Notes: generated by a model not told the origin, from the sequence alone. Positions 11,384 to 21,250 are shown, numbered from the stretch's first letter. The stretch is DNA of 64,000 nucleotides from Prorocentrum cordatum (GCA_963575745.1 CAUYUJ010017901.1:145776-209775); one strand, 5' to 3'. Translations and numbers: made by a program.

Positions 11384-11531
11384 TTTTTGAGAGTCTCAGT
11401 GGATGACGATCCAAATCCAACAACATTGCACTAATTGTTGCAACCGTATTCTGGACGCTTCGCGCATCCCCACCAGCCCGTCCAGAAATGAGTCCCAGGG
11501 GAGGCTGATTTTGCTTCGGAGACTCTCAAAG
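11384..11531. mobile_element. Short TIR element abutting a CDS, possible introner
   Basis: The perfect 12-bp inverted pair TTTGAGAGTCTC (11385-11396) and GAGACTCTCAAA (11519-11530) bounds ~146 bp. It starts at the stop of the orphan ORF (GGTAGTTTTTGAG) and ends with AAAG directly before an exon-like open stretch. GT and AG lie at the two edges, as expected for an intron made from a TIR element. The phase is ambiguous: a GT donor gives one downstream frame, a GC donor with an internal AG gives another. Confidence 0.5.
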
Positions 11532-11873
11532 ACAACCGGGGCGAGGCCAGCGAGCCCGGAGATCCGGCGCCGGCGGAGCGCCACCGCGGGGAGGAGCCGG
11601 CCGGCGAGGTGAAGGCGTCCGCCGTGGTGGAGGTGAAGTTGGAGCCCGAGCAGCAGGCCCCAGCGCATTCATCATTATGAAACATATTTAATTTACTTCT
11701 CTTTAGCATTGCATATAGATATAAACATATAGTTTTATTCACACGTAAAATCCCGCTCTTGCCCCGAACACCCTCGGAAACAACCGGGGCGAGGCCGGCG
11801 AGCCTGGACGCCTGGCGCTGGCGGACCGCCGCCGCGGGGAGGAGCCGGCCGGCGAGGGGCGGGGGTCCGCTGT
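11518..11873. repeat. Duplicated ~105-bp exon-like block
   Basis: Two direct copies, about 11518-11625 and 11768-11873, share ACAACCGGGGCGAGGCC and GAGGAGCCGGCCGGCGAG. Both stay open in the same frame, reading NRGEA-x-EPG then RGEEPAGE. The first continues for about 20 residues and stops at a TGA near 11680; the second runs into the ORF at 11872. The segment between them is AT-rich and gene-free. Confidence 0.7.
11532..11680 (+). CDS. Exon-like fragment, possible 3' exon of the orphan gene
   Basis: Open frame beginning DNRGEASEPGDPAPAER and ending in Gln/Pro/Ala then SSL before a TGA. It begins immediately after the TIR element. If that element is spliced out, this could be the C-terminal exon of the 10238 ORF. 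Acidic, Glu/Pro/Ala-rich composition. No domain recognised. Confidence 0.35.
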
Positions 11874-12342
11874 GGCGATGGCGAAAACAAAGAAGGCGAA
11901 GGGCGAGCGGGCTGCGCACAGGGCGCGGGGGGCCCAGGCCCCCAGGGGAAATTCTGCGGATATCCGGGCCCTGGCAGCACAGAGATCGGCGAACCTTCTT
12001 GCGGGGCCTGGCGCCTGGCGGCTGTGTCCGTCGTGTTCGTGGGCGAGGAAGGTGCCGTTCGTTGGAGGCCGCCAGCAGCACTGCCTGAGCTGCAGTGGGG
12101 GGTTCAAAGGGCCGTGGAGATGCGGGGCGCAGCCGTCTCTCGCAGGGTGGGCCCTCAGCGAGGAGATCGCAGAGCCCGATGCGCAGGCCCACAACGACCT
12201 TGTCAAAATGGCTCTCAGGGCGGTGCAGAGCGCCATGCCCGCGCCGCCGCCCGAGAGTGCCAGGCGGGCCTTCCTCACGGCGGTGCGCAGCAAGGTGGCC
12301 GAGCTGAGGCGCGCCCCGCCTCCCGCGCCAGCCGCGCCGTAG
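11872..12342 (+). CDS. Small protein with a Cys-rich ribbon-like segment
   Basis: Open frame of about 156 residues. The GTG at 11872 is only the first possible codon; the frame is open from about 11747, and the first ATG is at 11878 (MAKTKKAKGERAAH). A basic N-terminus is followed by a four-Cys region, C-P-S-C near residue 51 and C-L-S-C about 20 residues later, then a helical Ala/Glu-rich tail. The C-x2-C pairs suggest a zinc ribbon, but I cannot name a family. It ends AAP and then TAG. Confidence 0.45.
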   Translation: MAMAKTKKAKGERAAHRARGAQAPRGNSADIRALAAQRSANLLAGPGAWRLCPSCSWARKVPFVGGRQQHCLSCSGGFKGPWRCGAQPSLAGWALSEEIAEPDAQAHNDLVKMALRAVQSAMPAPPPESARRAFLTAVRSKVAELRRAPPPAPAAP

Positions 12343-12424
12343 GTTCCGCGTGCGAGCACCGTGCCAAAACACTATTCTAATGCTCGAGATTCGCGCGCAG
12401 TGCGAATACTCAGCGCCAGGCTTC

Positions 12425-12570
12425 GCGAATGCACCGACGTCGTAATACACTACGCAAGTACACCATGCCAATACACCATGCTAATACACGACCCTAATAC
12501 ACTACGCTAATACACCATACTACTACACTACTAATACGCTATCCTAATGCACTACACTAGCGCTCCATAC
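12425..12570. repeat. Minisatellite patch (CACTACGCTAATA family)
   Basis: About ten degenerate units of the 13-bp family also seen at 8699-9960. Confidence 0.8.
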
Positions 12571-12584
12571 GAATGAGCCGGAAC

Positions 12585-13016
12585 CATAACATTGGACGGG
12601 TGGGAGGGGTGCGACACTTGATAAATAACATGGTATTCCGATATTGGCGTCGCTTTCGCGGGGCCTCCCCAGAGACCGTGAGGGGCGCGGATCGTGATAA
12701 ATCTCGTTGGGTTCCGATGCTGGCCTCGCTCTGGCGGGGCCCGGCGGGGCCTCCCTGGAGGGCTGGGAAGGGCGCGGAACGTGATAAATATGATTGGATG
12801 GGATGGTCGGTGCGGCATGGCATCGCATGGTAGGTATGCGGTGGGCATGGCAGGGCATGGTCCAAGTTGCAACCTGGGGGGCCCTGTGACAGCGGGAGTC
12901 GGAGTAGCAGCGGCACAGGGGGAAGGAGGAGGGAGGGGGGGAGGGAGGAGGAGGAGGAGGAAAAGGAGAGGGTGTTCTCAGAAAACAGGAGCCCCACTCA
13001 GGATGCGGGAAACGCG
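12585..13016. repeat. Diverged 77-bp satellite units plus GTGTTCT cassette
   Basis: Units like GTGATAAATATGATTGGATG with GCGGGGCCTCCCTGGAGG (12590-12800) are diverged relatives of the 77-bp satellite at 30375-32980. At 12963-13013 lies GGAGAGGGTGTTCTCAG...CCCCACTCAGGATGCGG, a cassette that recurs inside (32329) and beyond (33004) the main satellite. Confidence 0.6.
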
Positions 13017-13189
13017 TATGGTGCAATCGCGGGGCAGCAAATTTTCAACCAGCAGTCGCGCCGCTCAGTCGGGCCAGGACTGGCAGTGGCCAGCGCCCTG
13101 TCACCCTGCATATCGCCCAAAGCCTGTAGTAGCGGTTCCTGTCGCCCTGCACATCCTCCTCCCATTCCTCGTTCCTTCCTCCTCATCCT

Positions 13190-13782
13190 CCTGCTAATCC
13201 TCCTCCTCCTCCTCCTTCTCCCCCTCCTCCTCTTCCTCCTCCTCCTCCTCCTCCTCTTTGCCCTCCTCCTCCTCCTCCCCGCTTCCGATCCTGCCTCCCT
13301 CGTCCGTCCTTCCTCCCTTTTTCATCCTCCCTTCTTTTCTTGGGCAGGCTTTGGAGTGTCTGTCACCCTTCCTTATTAAGTATCTCATCAGGGGCCCCGG
13401 CGAGGGGGGTAAATGAAAAGGAGGAGGAGGGGGAGGAGGAGGAGGAAGAGCAGGAGGAGGAGGAGGAGGAGGAGGAGGAGGAGGAAGAGGAAGAGGAAGA
13501 GGAGCCATTTACCCCGCTCGCAGGAACCGCTGAAATGCCATACTGGACCTTATCCTCTTCCTCCTCCGCGGCGGCGGTCGGCGGTCGCCGTCGGCGGCTG
13601 TCGGCGTGGGGTGGTTGGACGGAGTCCCGGAGCGTCGCAAGCACGAACTATACATGTGACGCTCTGCTGCCGAATCAAATCGTAACTCCTCCTCCTCCTC
13701 CTCCTCCTCCTCCTCCTCCTCCTCCTGCTCTTCTCCTCCTCCTCCTCCTCCTCCTCCCTCCTCCTCCTCCTCCTCCTCCTGG
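13190..13782. repeat. Alternating TCC / GGA / TCC arrays
   Basis: (CTC)n at about 13196-13275, (GAG)n at about 13415-13503 and (CTC)n at about 13686-13782. The pieces are complementary and could fold on each other. Confidence 0.9.
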
Positions 13783-14985
13783 CCCATAGCTAGCTATGCC
13801 GCGCTATGCCAGCCAACGGTGCCCCGATTGGCTCACCTCAGGGCCTCCCCTTTCTGGAGCCCGAGCGCCCCACCTTGGCCTCCGCCCATCAAGGCGCCTC
13901 ACTTGGGAGCTCGCCTTGGGGCCCCTTCCAACAACCGAGCCAAGAAATCGTACCCTCCCCCTCCTTCAAAAACCGTTTGAGGAAACGGTATGTGGGTCAA
14001 GTGTCGCTCGATCTCGGCGGTCTTTGGGCGTCTTTATCGTCGTATCGTCTTATCGTCGTGTCGTCTCACCACCCAAAGCTACACTTAGCACACATGGCTC
14101 ATAGCTATGCCGTGCTATGCTAATCAACGTGGCCCCGATTGGCTCTCTCGGGGCCCCCACTTTCTGGAGCCCGAGCGCCCCACCTTGGCCTCCGCCCATC
14201 AAGGCGCCTCACTTGGGAGCTCGCCTTGGGGCCCCTTCCCAACCGCCGAGCCAGGATTCTGCATCCCCCCTCCAATCGAAAATCGTTCCTGGAAACGGTG
14301 TGTGGGACATTTTCCGTTCGATCTCGACGATCCGTGGGCTTCGTTATTGTATTGTCGTATTGTCTATCGTCTGCCTGCATTACCACCCAACGCTGTAACC
14401 ACCCGTGGCCCATAGCAATGCCGTGCTGCTATGCCATCCAACGCGGCCCCGATTGACTCTCTCAGGGCCTCCCCTTTCTGGAGCCCGAGCGCCCCATCTT
14501 GGCTTCCGCCCATCAAGGCGCCTCACTTGGGAACTCGCCTTGGGGCCCCTTCCCAAACGCCGAGCCAGGATCCTGTATCGCCCCTGCAATCAAAAACACA
14601 ATTCCTGGAAACGGTGTGGGACGTCGCTCGATCTCGACGATCCGTGGGTTGTTTGTTGTCTTAGCGTATATCGCCTTGTTGTCTTACCACCCAACGCTAT
14701 AACTACCACTCATGGCTCATAGCTGTGTCGTGCTACGCCATCCAACGGGGCCCCGATTGGCCCCCCCTCGTGGCTCTCCCCTTTCTGGAGCCCGAGCGCC
14801 CCACCTTGGCCTCCGCCCATCAAGGCGCCTCACTTGGGAGCTCGCCTTGGGGCCCCTCATACAAAAAAACGAGTCAGGAAATTGTACGCCCCCTCCTTCA
14901 AAAAAACAGTTTCTGGAAACGGTCGTTGGGTCAATTGCCGTTCAATATCGGCGATCTTTGGGTCAAGTGTCGCTCGGCCAGAGCG
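13782..14985. repeat. ~310-bp tandem repeat, nearly four copies
   Basis: Units begin at about 13782, 14096, 14407 and 14714 with G-G-C-[CT]-C-ATAGC, then GCCCCGATTGGC, TTTCTGGAGCCCGAGCGCCC and CATCAAGGCGCCTCACTTGG. The last copy is truncated. The 5' half is more conserved than the 3' half. No coding frame is conserved in all copies. I found no spliced-leader, 5S or tRNA signature. Confidence 0.9.
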
Positions 14986-15105
14986 TCCAAGATGGTAATA
15001 GTCTCGAGGGGGCCTTAGCTGGCCTAAGATGGCATCCGACATTGCCCCAGATACCTCAACACGGCTCAAGATAGCCCCCACCGCGCATCCAGGAGTTGAG
15101 CACGT

Positions 15106-15640
15106 GTGCGAAGAGACATTGAAGGTGGACCCGTGTGCTTCCTGCACTGTTCCTTGCAGCCAGTCATAACGTCCTTCCTTCTCCTGTTGCCGCCGTTCTT
15201 CGAGGCTCTAGTTCAGGCGGGGGCGTCCTCCTGGCCGTGCATCGTGGCAAACGCAGACTGCACATTCCGCATTCAGTGGCTTGGCTACGCCTTCGGGATC
15301 ATCTACGTCGTCGTGCACCGGCTTATTCAGGGGCGTTGGAGAAAGACACCCTGGCCACTGGCCATCGCTGTTCATCCGCGCGAGGATGCGTATATTTACA
15401 GGCGCGGTTTCCATGCAGTCCAGGCCGAGATGCGCCGTCGAGAGCTGCCCGCCATACGCCAGATGGGGCTCGACCACTTTCCAGGGTTGCAGGAGGAGTT
15501 CCTGCGGAGTAATCCCGCTGGCCGCGTCAGTCACGGGCTTGGGCACATGCTCAAAAACCTTCGGCACAACCAGGCCGGCCGTCGCAGGCTGGAACGAGGA
15601 AGGAACTCGCGGCCCCGCCGCCCCGCCCACACTATGCTAA
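15106..15640 (+). pseudogene. MULE-like DDE transposase, N-terminal part
   Basis: The open stretch begins after a TGA at about 15100, with no ATG nearby, so it is probably an internal exon or a truncated start. Residues 51-70 hold ADCTFRIQWLGYAFGIIYVV, the first catalytic Asp with a following beta-strand pattern. Near 83-100 is PLAIAVHPREDAYIYRRGF. Near 121-127 is GLDHFPG, the second Asp, followed by GLGHMLKNLRHNQ, which resembles the conserved His/Asn stretch after this Asp in MULE transposases. The frame then runs into a minisatellite. The continuation is at 15882-17576, where the expected Glu is found. The family call rests on the D..D..E order and spacing. Confidence 0.6.
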
Positions 15641-15830
15641 TACACTATGCTGATACACTATGATAATACATTATGATAATGCACTACGCTACTACACTAT
15701 GCTAATACACTATGCTGATACACGATGCTAATACACTACGCTAGTACACTACGCTAATACACTACACTAATACGCTACACTAATACGCTACACTAATACG
15801 CTACGCTAATACACTAAACGCTGTATTGAT
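15634..15830. repeat. Minisatellite between two transposase parts
   Basis: CACTATGCTAATA, CACTACGCTAATA and CTACACTAATACG units of the 13-bp family. It separates the second-Asp segment from the Glu segment of the transposase, so it is either an insertion into the gene or lies within an intron. Confidence 0.85.
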
Positions 15831-15881
15831 ACATGATTCTGAGAATCCCTGTATTGAGAATGCGTTAGTACGCGCTATTAC

Positions 15882-17576
15882 ATGAGTTTCTCCCCGGCGC
15901 AGGGGGCGGCGGTGCGCTTCCTCGTTCCGCGCAGGCGTGGGACGCCAGGGTTGCGGGGCAGGTCAATTGCAGCTGCCGTCGCTTATGTGCACGAGAGTTC
16001 CACCTTGCCGACCCGCGCGATGTTCCATCTGCTTTGGTGCACGTTGGAAGCGCGCGCGCAGCGCGTGTGGGGCGACGGCAGGTGGATGTCATACTTCCGA
16101 CGCACCTACCTGAGATCGACGGCGGTCAACGAGGATTTTTTTGGCGTGATCTCGCTGACAACGGCGACGTGGCATTTTGGCGCGACTGCGGGCCACGTGC
16201 GCGGCCACGGGCCGAGCCAGCAGCCCCCCGAGGCCGGCCACTCCCACCTGAAGCGGGGCATCAAGTCTGTCGGGCGCAAGGCCGGCATGGAAGCCGTCGT
16301 GGAGGAGGTGGGCAAGTGCGTCGCAGTCTGGACGGGCGAGCCGGTTGACAGGGAGAAAAGCTTTTCGCTCATGGCAACACCTGACAGGATTGCATTGAGG
16401 CCCTCTTGCCCCGACGATTGGATGTTGCACGACGGTCTCGCGCGCAAGATTCCCGGGAGACGCGCCGAGATCTTCCTGCCGAGCATCGAAGCTATCTTGG
16501 AAGCTCACGCTGCCACCCGCGACGGCGAGGAGGCCACAATGCCCCAAGTGGCTGGCAGGGACCGGGACTTCTTCATCATGGCCATCGGCGCCCCCCAGCC
16601 AGTCTCTGAGTCCATGGCCGTGGGCCTCGTGCAGGAGCTGAGGGCCGGCCGCGTGGACCGCCCCCGGCGGCTGTGGCTGGAATCAGGAACTCTGCTGCAG
16701 CCGACGGATGCCGTGGACGGGGCCCCGCACAAGGTGTCGTTGAAGGTCCTGCGGAGGCGCTGGGGCTCACGCTGCGTCTGCGTCCGGCGGGGCGACGTAG
16801 TGACGCCTTCATGTTGGTGCTCGTGCAGAACTGGGCATTGCCCCCGCATGTGCGCCGTGGAGGAGCTTGGCGCGCGGCCGATCTCTAACCGTTTCGGCCA
16901 CTTGGTTCCTCCGGCCTCCGCGGGCGCGGCGGCCTTGCGCCGCGGCGAGAGGGTGGCTGGCGACGGCGCGGCGGCGGGGCAGCGGTGCAGCTCCGAGGGC
17001 GAGGATGAGGGCGAGGATGAGAAGCCTTTGTCTTCGCTGCGAGGCGCCGGCAGCACCTGGCGGAGCAGGGCAGCGAAGGCGAAGGCCAGGGCGAAGCAGA
17101 AGCCGAAGGCGCAGCCCAGAGCGGCCCCTCGCAGCGGCGCTCGCGCTGGCGCAGCGAAGGCGCCGGACCCGGGGCCCACGCGAGCGGGGTTGGCGTCGTC
17201 GAAGCCGGGGGCGGCCAAGCGCAGGGCGGCCGAGGCCAGCGGCGCCGCCGCCCCCGGCAGCTCCGCGGCGGCCAAGCGCAGGGCCGAGGGCGCAGCAGCG
17301 CCAGCAGCGCCTGCGACGTCGTCGCAGCCGAGGCCCAATGCATCGAGAGGAGGAGTTCGGGCGGCCGAGGCCAGCGGCGGCGCCGCCGCCCCCGGCAGCT
17401 CCGCGGCGGTCGAGCGCAGGGCCGAGGGCGCAGCAGCGCCGGCAGCGGCTGCGACGTCGTCGCAGCCGAGAGCAGGCGCTCGGGCGGCCGAGGCTAGCGG
17501 CGCCGCCGCCCCCAGCAGCTCCGGGTCCTCATCCTCGTCTTCATCTGGAAGTGACTCCGACAGCGCCAGCGCGTGA
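15882..17576 (+). CDS. MULE-like transposase, C-terminal part with SWIM-like Cys motif and Ala-rich tail
   Basis: 564 residues from the ATG at 15882; an AG at about 15901 could instead be the start of an exon. Residues 35-60 (YVHESSTLPTRAMFHLLW) and 64-76 (WGDGRWMSYFRRTYL) fit the region before the third acidic residue. PPEAGHSHLKR near 115-125 gives the catalytic Glu (E117) in the context where MULEs carry N-P-x-E. At 311-324 is CWCSCRTGHCPRMC, a SWIM-like Cys/His cluster. From about 400 the protein is Ala/Arg/Lys-rich with a duplicated ~50-residue repeat containing AAEASG-x-AAPGSSAA, and ends in a Ser/Asp run. With the 15106-15640 part it would rebuild a D-D-E catalytic domain. The long tail is unusual and may be lineage-specific. 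Confidence 0.6.
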   Translation: MSFSPAQGAAVRFLVPRRRGTPGLRGRSIAAAVAYVHESSTLPTRAMFHLLWCTLEARAQRVWGDGRWMSYFRRTYLRSTAVNEDFFGVISLTTATWHFGATAGHVRGHGPSQQPPEAGHSHLKRGIKSVGRKAGMEAVVEEVGKCVAVWTGEPVDREKSFSLMATPDRIALRPSCPDDWMLHDGLARKIPGRRAEIFLPSIEAILEAHAATRDGEEATMPQVAGRDRDFFIMAIGAPQPVSESMAVGLVQELRAGRVDRPRRLWLESGTLLQPTDAVDGAPHKVSLKVLRRRWGSRCVCVRRGDVVTPSCWCSCRTGHCPRMCAVEELGARPISNRFGHLVPPASAGAAALRRGERVAGDGAAAGQRCSSEGEDEGEDEKPLSSLRGAGSTWRSRAAKAKARAKQKPKAQPRAAPRSGARAGAAKAPDPGPTRAGLASSKPGAAKRRAAEASGAAAPGSSAAAKRRAEGAAAPAAPATSSQPRPNASRGGVRAAEASGGAAAPGSSAAVERRAEGAAAPAAAATSSQPRAGARAAEASGAAAPSSSGSSSSSSSGSDSDSASA

Positions 17577-17624
17577 GTCCAGCCTGCGAGTCCAGATCGC
17601 CCCCCGCGTTGCTCGGAGGAAGGG

Positions 17625-17985
17625 GGTCTTGGGTACCTTGGGTATCTTGGGCGCCCAGGGGATCTGAAGGATCTTGGGAAACTTGGGTCTCTTGGGGATC
17701 TTGGGTCTCTTGGGTCTCATGGGTATATTGGGTATGTTGGGTTTCTTGGGGTTCTTGGGGGTCTCGGGTATATTGGGTCTCTTTGGGGTCTGGGAGATCT
17801 TGAGGATCTTGGGGATCTGGGGTGCCTTGGGTATCTTGGGTATATTTGGGATCTTGGGGATATTAGAGCTCTTGGGAATATTGGGGATCTTGGGTGCCTT
17901 GGATATCTTGGGTATATTGGGGATCTTGGGGATCTAGGGGATCTTGCGGATCGTGGGTGCCTTGGGTATCTTGGGTATCTTGGGC
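17625..17985. repeat. CTTGGGTAT/CTTGGGGAT minisatellite
   Basis: Repeats built on CTTGGG-[TG]-[AT]-T, unit 9-15 bp. The Leu-Gly-Ile frame on plus and the Pro-Arg-Tyr frame on minus are artefacts. Confidence 0.9.
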
Positions 17986-17989
17986 ATCT

Positions 17990-18390
17990 TGAAAAGGAGG
18001 CTGCTCGGGGCTGCGATGGGGCTTTCTTGGCTCGCGTGAGCGGGCGGGCCCAGGCACGCGAGCTTGCGAGCAGGCAGCGCGGGGGAGGCCTGGGCAACCG
18101 CGCGCGCGGCGGCGCCGAGAGAACAGGAGCGAACGCAGGAGGGGGGAGGAGGGAGGGGGAGGGAGGTGAGGGAGGAGGAGGGGGAGGGGCGGCGCCCACT
18201 CGATGCAGTTTTTCACATCGGGTCCGTTTGCGACGGCCCCGGGGCCCGAAAACGGCCCCCGGGGACCGAAAACGACGAGGCGCCAAAGGCGACCAGAATA
18301 AAAATCGCCGAGACGCCACGCCTTTCCGCTTCGGAGGGCCGAGCTAGACCGCGGGAGCTCAGCGGATGGACGCCCCATCCGCGCCCAGAC
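17990..18390. other. GC-rich segment, no gene recognised
   Basis: Contains CCCCGGGGACCGAAAACG duplicates near 18235-18275 and GGA-rich DNA near 18140-18185. Open frames are long but Gly/Arg/Glu-rich and carry no motif. Confidence 0.4.
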
Positions 18391-18571
18391 CCAGACCTCC
18401 GACGCCTCGAGAAACTCGAGACGAAGGGTTTTGGCGCTTTTCGGCTTCCGGATGCCCTCGCCGAGCCTCGGGGGCGCCAAAATAAAATTCAGGACGAAAA
18501 ACCGTTCCCTGGAAAATCGTCGGGACCTCCAGGAACCGCGCATCGAAAAAGTCGAGGCGTCGGAGGTCAGG
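18391..18571. mobile_element. Short inverted-repeat element, family F6, copy 1
   Basis: Ends GACCTCCGACGCCTCGA (left) and TCGAGGCGTCGGAGGTC (right) are inverted. Internal CGGATGCCCTCGCCGAGC and TTCCCTGGAAAAT match, in the opposite orientation, the element at 18770-18949. A weaker relative lacking clear ends is seen near 37440-37525. Confidence 0.7.
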
Positions 18572-18769
18572 GGAGGCCCTGCAGTCCGGCGCGGGATTCC
18601 CGACGACCAGGATCGGAACTTCGCGCGGGGTCAACGCCGAGCCCGCCGCCCACCGCCCGCCGAGCGGCCCGCCCGGGAGGAGGGGCGGAGGAGGAGGGAG
18701 GAGGGAGGAGGGAACGAGGAGGGAGGAGGAGGGGAGGGGAGGGGGGCGCGCTTTCTCCCCGCCGCTCCC

Positions 18770-18949
18770 CAGACATGCGACGTCATCAGAAACTCACGAC
18801 GTCGGCCCCCGGGGGTCTGGAGACCTTCCCTGGGGCCGACCTTCATCCAGAGTCGTTTCTTCACGCCCCCGAAGCTCGGCAAGGGCCTCCAGAGGCCGAA
18901 AATTGTCAAAAACCTTCGTCGTGAGTTTCTCATGACGTCGGAGGTCTGG
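18770..18949. mobile_element. Short inverted-repeat element, family F6, copy 2
   Basis: Inverted ends CAGACATGCGACGTCAT and ATGACGTCGGAGGTCTG, extended inward by AGAAACTCACGACG on both arms. It is in the opposite orientation to copy 1, about 200 bp away. Confidence 0.7.
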
Positions 18950-18984
18950 GCCCTGCCCGGTCAGAGTCGGCCCCCGGATTTTTT

Positions 18985-20575
18985 CCCACATCCCAGCGAA
19001 AACCGCATGAATATCCTGTGAAAATCGTCAGGCCGCCGCGGCTTCTCCGAAAATCTTGCGAAAATCGTCGGGCCGCGGATCTTGCAAACATCCAGCGGAA
19101 ATCCAACGAAAATCCACGCGACGATCTTGCGAACGTCTCGCGAAAATCTGCAGATCCTACGAACAAAAAAAATGACAATTTTACGACGCATGCGAAAATC
19201 GTCGAGCCGCCGCGGCTCCTATGGACCGCGGACCTTACGAGAATCCGACGAAAATCTTACGAGCACCGCCGCAATGCGCGACCGCACGGCGCCGATGCAA
19301 TCTCCACGCGCTAAGACACTACACTAATACATTACGCTAATACACTACGCTACTACACTACGCAAACACACTACGCTAATACACTCCGCTAATACACCAC
19401 GCTAATACACTACGCTCATACACTACACTGCGAAAATCGCCAAGTCGCCGCGAATCCCGCGGAAATCTTGCGAAAATCGTCGGGCCGCGGATCGTGCGAA
19501 CACCCTGCGAGCATCCCACGAAAATCCAAACGAAAATCATGCGAAAATCTTTCGGAAATCAGCGGATCCTACGAACCAAGAACCAATGGCAAAATCCAAA
19601 CGAAAACCGCATGAATATCCTGTGAAAATCGCCAGGCCGCCGCGGCTTCTCCGAAAATCTTGCGAAAATCGTCGGGCCGCGGATCTTGCAAACATCCTGC
19701 GAAAATCCCACGAAAATCCAAACGAAGATCTTGCGAACATCTTGCGAAAATCAGCAGATCCTACGAACCAATAAAAATCCAAGCGAAAATATTAGGGAGA
19801 TCTGCGAAAATCGCCGGGCCGTCGCGGCTCCTACGAACCGCGGACCTTGCGAAAAAATCCTACGAAAATTTTGCGAGCACCGCCGCAATGCGCAACCGCA
19901 CGGTGCCAATGCAATCTCCATTCGCTCATGCACCATACTAATACACTACGCTAATACACTACGCTAATACACGACGCTACTACACTACGCTAATACACTA
20001 CGCTAATACACTACACTCCGAAATCGTCGGGCCGCCGCGAATCCTGCGGAAATCCTACGAAAATCGTCGGGCCGCGGATTGTGCGAACACCCTACGAGCA
20101 TCCCACGAAAGTCCAAGCGAAAATCAGGCGGAAATCATACGAAAATCCACGGATCCCACGAACCAACAAAAATCTCAGCGAAAACAATCCCAACGAAAAC
20201 CGTATGAAGATCTTACGAAAATCGTTCGGCCGCCGCGGCTTCTCCGAAAATCTTGCGAAAATCGTCGGGCCGCGGATCTTAGAAACATCATGCGAAAATC
20301 CAACGAAAATCCAAACGTGCGAACATCTTGCGAAAATCCGCAGATCCTACGAAACCGAGCAAAAACAGCGCCGGTTGGCAATGCGCAGCCGCGCGTTGGC
20401 AATGCAATCTCCATACGCTACTACGCTGCATTAATACACTACGCTAATACACTACGCTAATACACTACGCTAATACACTACGCTAATACACTGCACTAAT
20501 ACACTGCGCTAATACACTACGCTAATACTTCAGCGTAGTGTCTTAGCGTAGTGTATTAGCGTAGTGTATTATGGA
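18985..20575. repeat. ~600-bp higher-order tandem repeat
   Basis: Landmark GGCCGCCGCGGCTTCTCC recurs at about 19031, 19635 and 20227 (periods ~604 and ~592). Each unit holds many GAAAATC-[TG]-TGCG sub-repeats with GTCGGGCCGCGGAT, a terminal ATGCAATCTCCA, and then a short 13-bp minisatellite patch (about 19310-19430, 19930-20010, 20420-20570). Confidence 0.85.
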
Positions 20576-20604
20576 AAATTGTGTGTGGTGAAAGCGCACC
20601 CTCA

Positions 20605-21085
20605 ATGCCATTACCGTTACCACTACCACTATCATTTCCATTCCCGTTCCCGTTCCCGTACCCACTCCCATTGCCATTCCCATTGCCATTGCCATTACCA
20701 CTACCATTACCATTGCCTTCACCTCTACCTTTACCTTTACCTTTACCCCTTACCATTATCATTACCCTTACCATGGTCATTACCATTGTCATTGCCATTG
20801 CCATTGCCATTACCATTACCATTACCATTGCCGTTGCCATTGCCATTGTCATTGCCTCGCTACCCCGTTACCACTATCATTACCGTAACCCTCACCACTG
20901 TCATTACCATTACCACTGGCATTACCATTACCATTGTCATTGCCATTGTCATTATCATTGCCGTTGTCATTGCCATTGTCATTGCCTCGCTACCCCGTTA
21001 CCACTATCATTACCGTAACCATTACCACTGTCATTACCATTACCACTGCCATTTCCATTACCATTGCCATTGCCATTGCCATTCG
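20605..21085. repeat. CCATTA/CCATTG hexamer satellite, second locus
   Basis: Same family as 6803-8645, including the CTCGCTACCCCGTTACCAC block (about 20857 and 20986, ~130 bp apart). Confidence 0.9.
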
Positions 21086-21250
21086 AGGATTTCACTAGGA
21101 CTCGTTCAGTGGAGGTTTTCAGTAGGAATCATTATGCGGAGGATTTCAGTAGGAATCATTCAGTGGAGGGTTTCGATAGGAACCCTTCTGTCGAGCATTT
21201 CATTGCGAATCCTTCTTATGAGAGCGTTCAATAGGAATCCTTCTAGGGGG
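21086..21250. repeat. ~30-bp repeats (GGATTTCAGTAGGAATCATT)
   Basis: Five to six degenerate units of about 30 bp, each with TTTCA-x-TAGGAATC and TTCAGTGGAG, directly after the hexamer satellite. Confidence 0.8.

Noticed and set aside
13782-14985. Spliced-leader or 5S RNA gene array
   Set aside because: Unit size and conservation fit, but the dinoflagellate spliced-leader core and 5S motifs were not found in the units.
17674-17937. Leu-Gly-Ile repeat ORF, membrane-like
   Set aside because: CTTGGGTAT minisatellite; hydrophobicity is a by-product.
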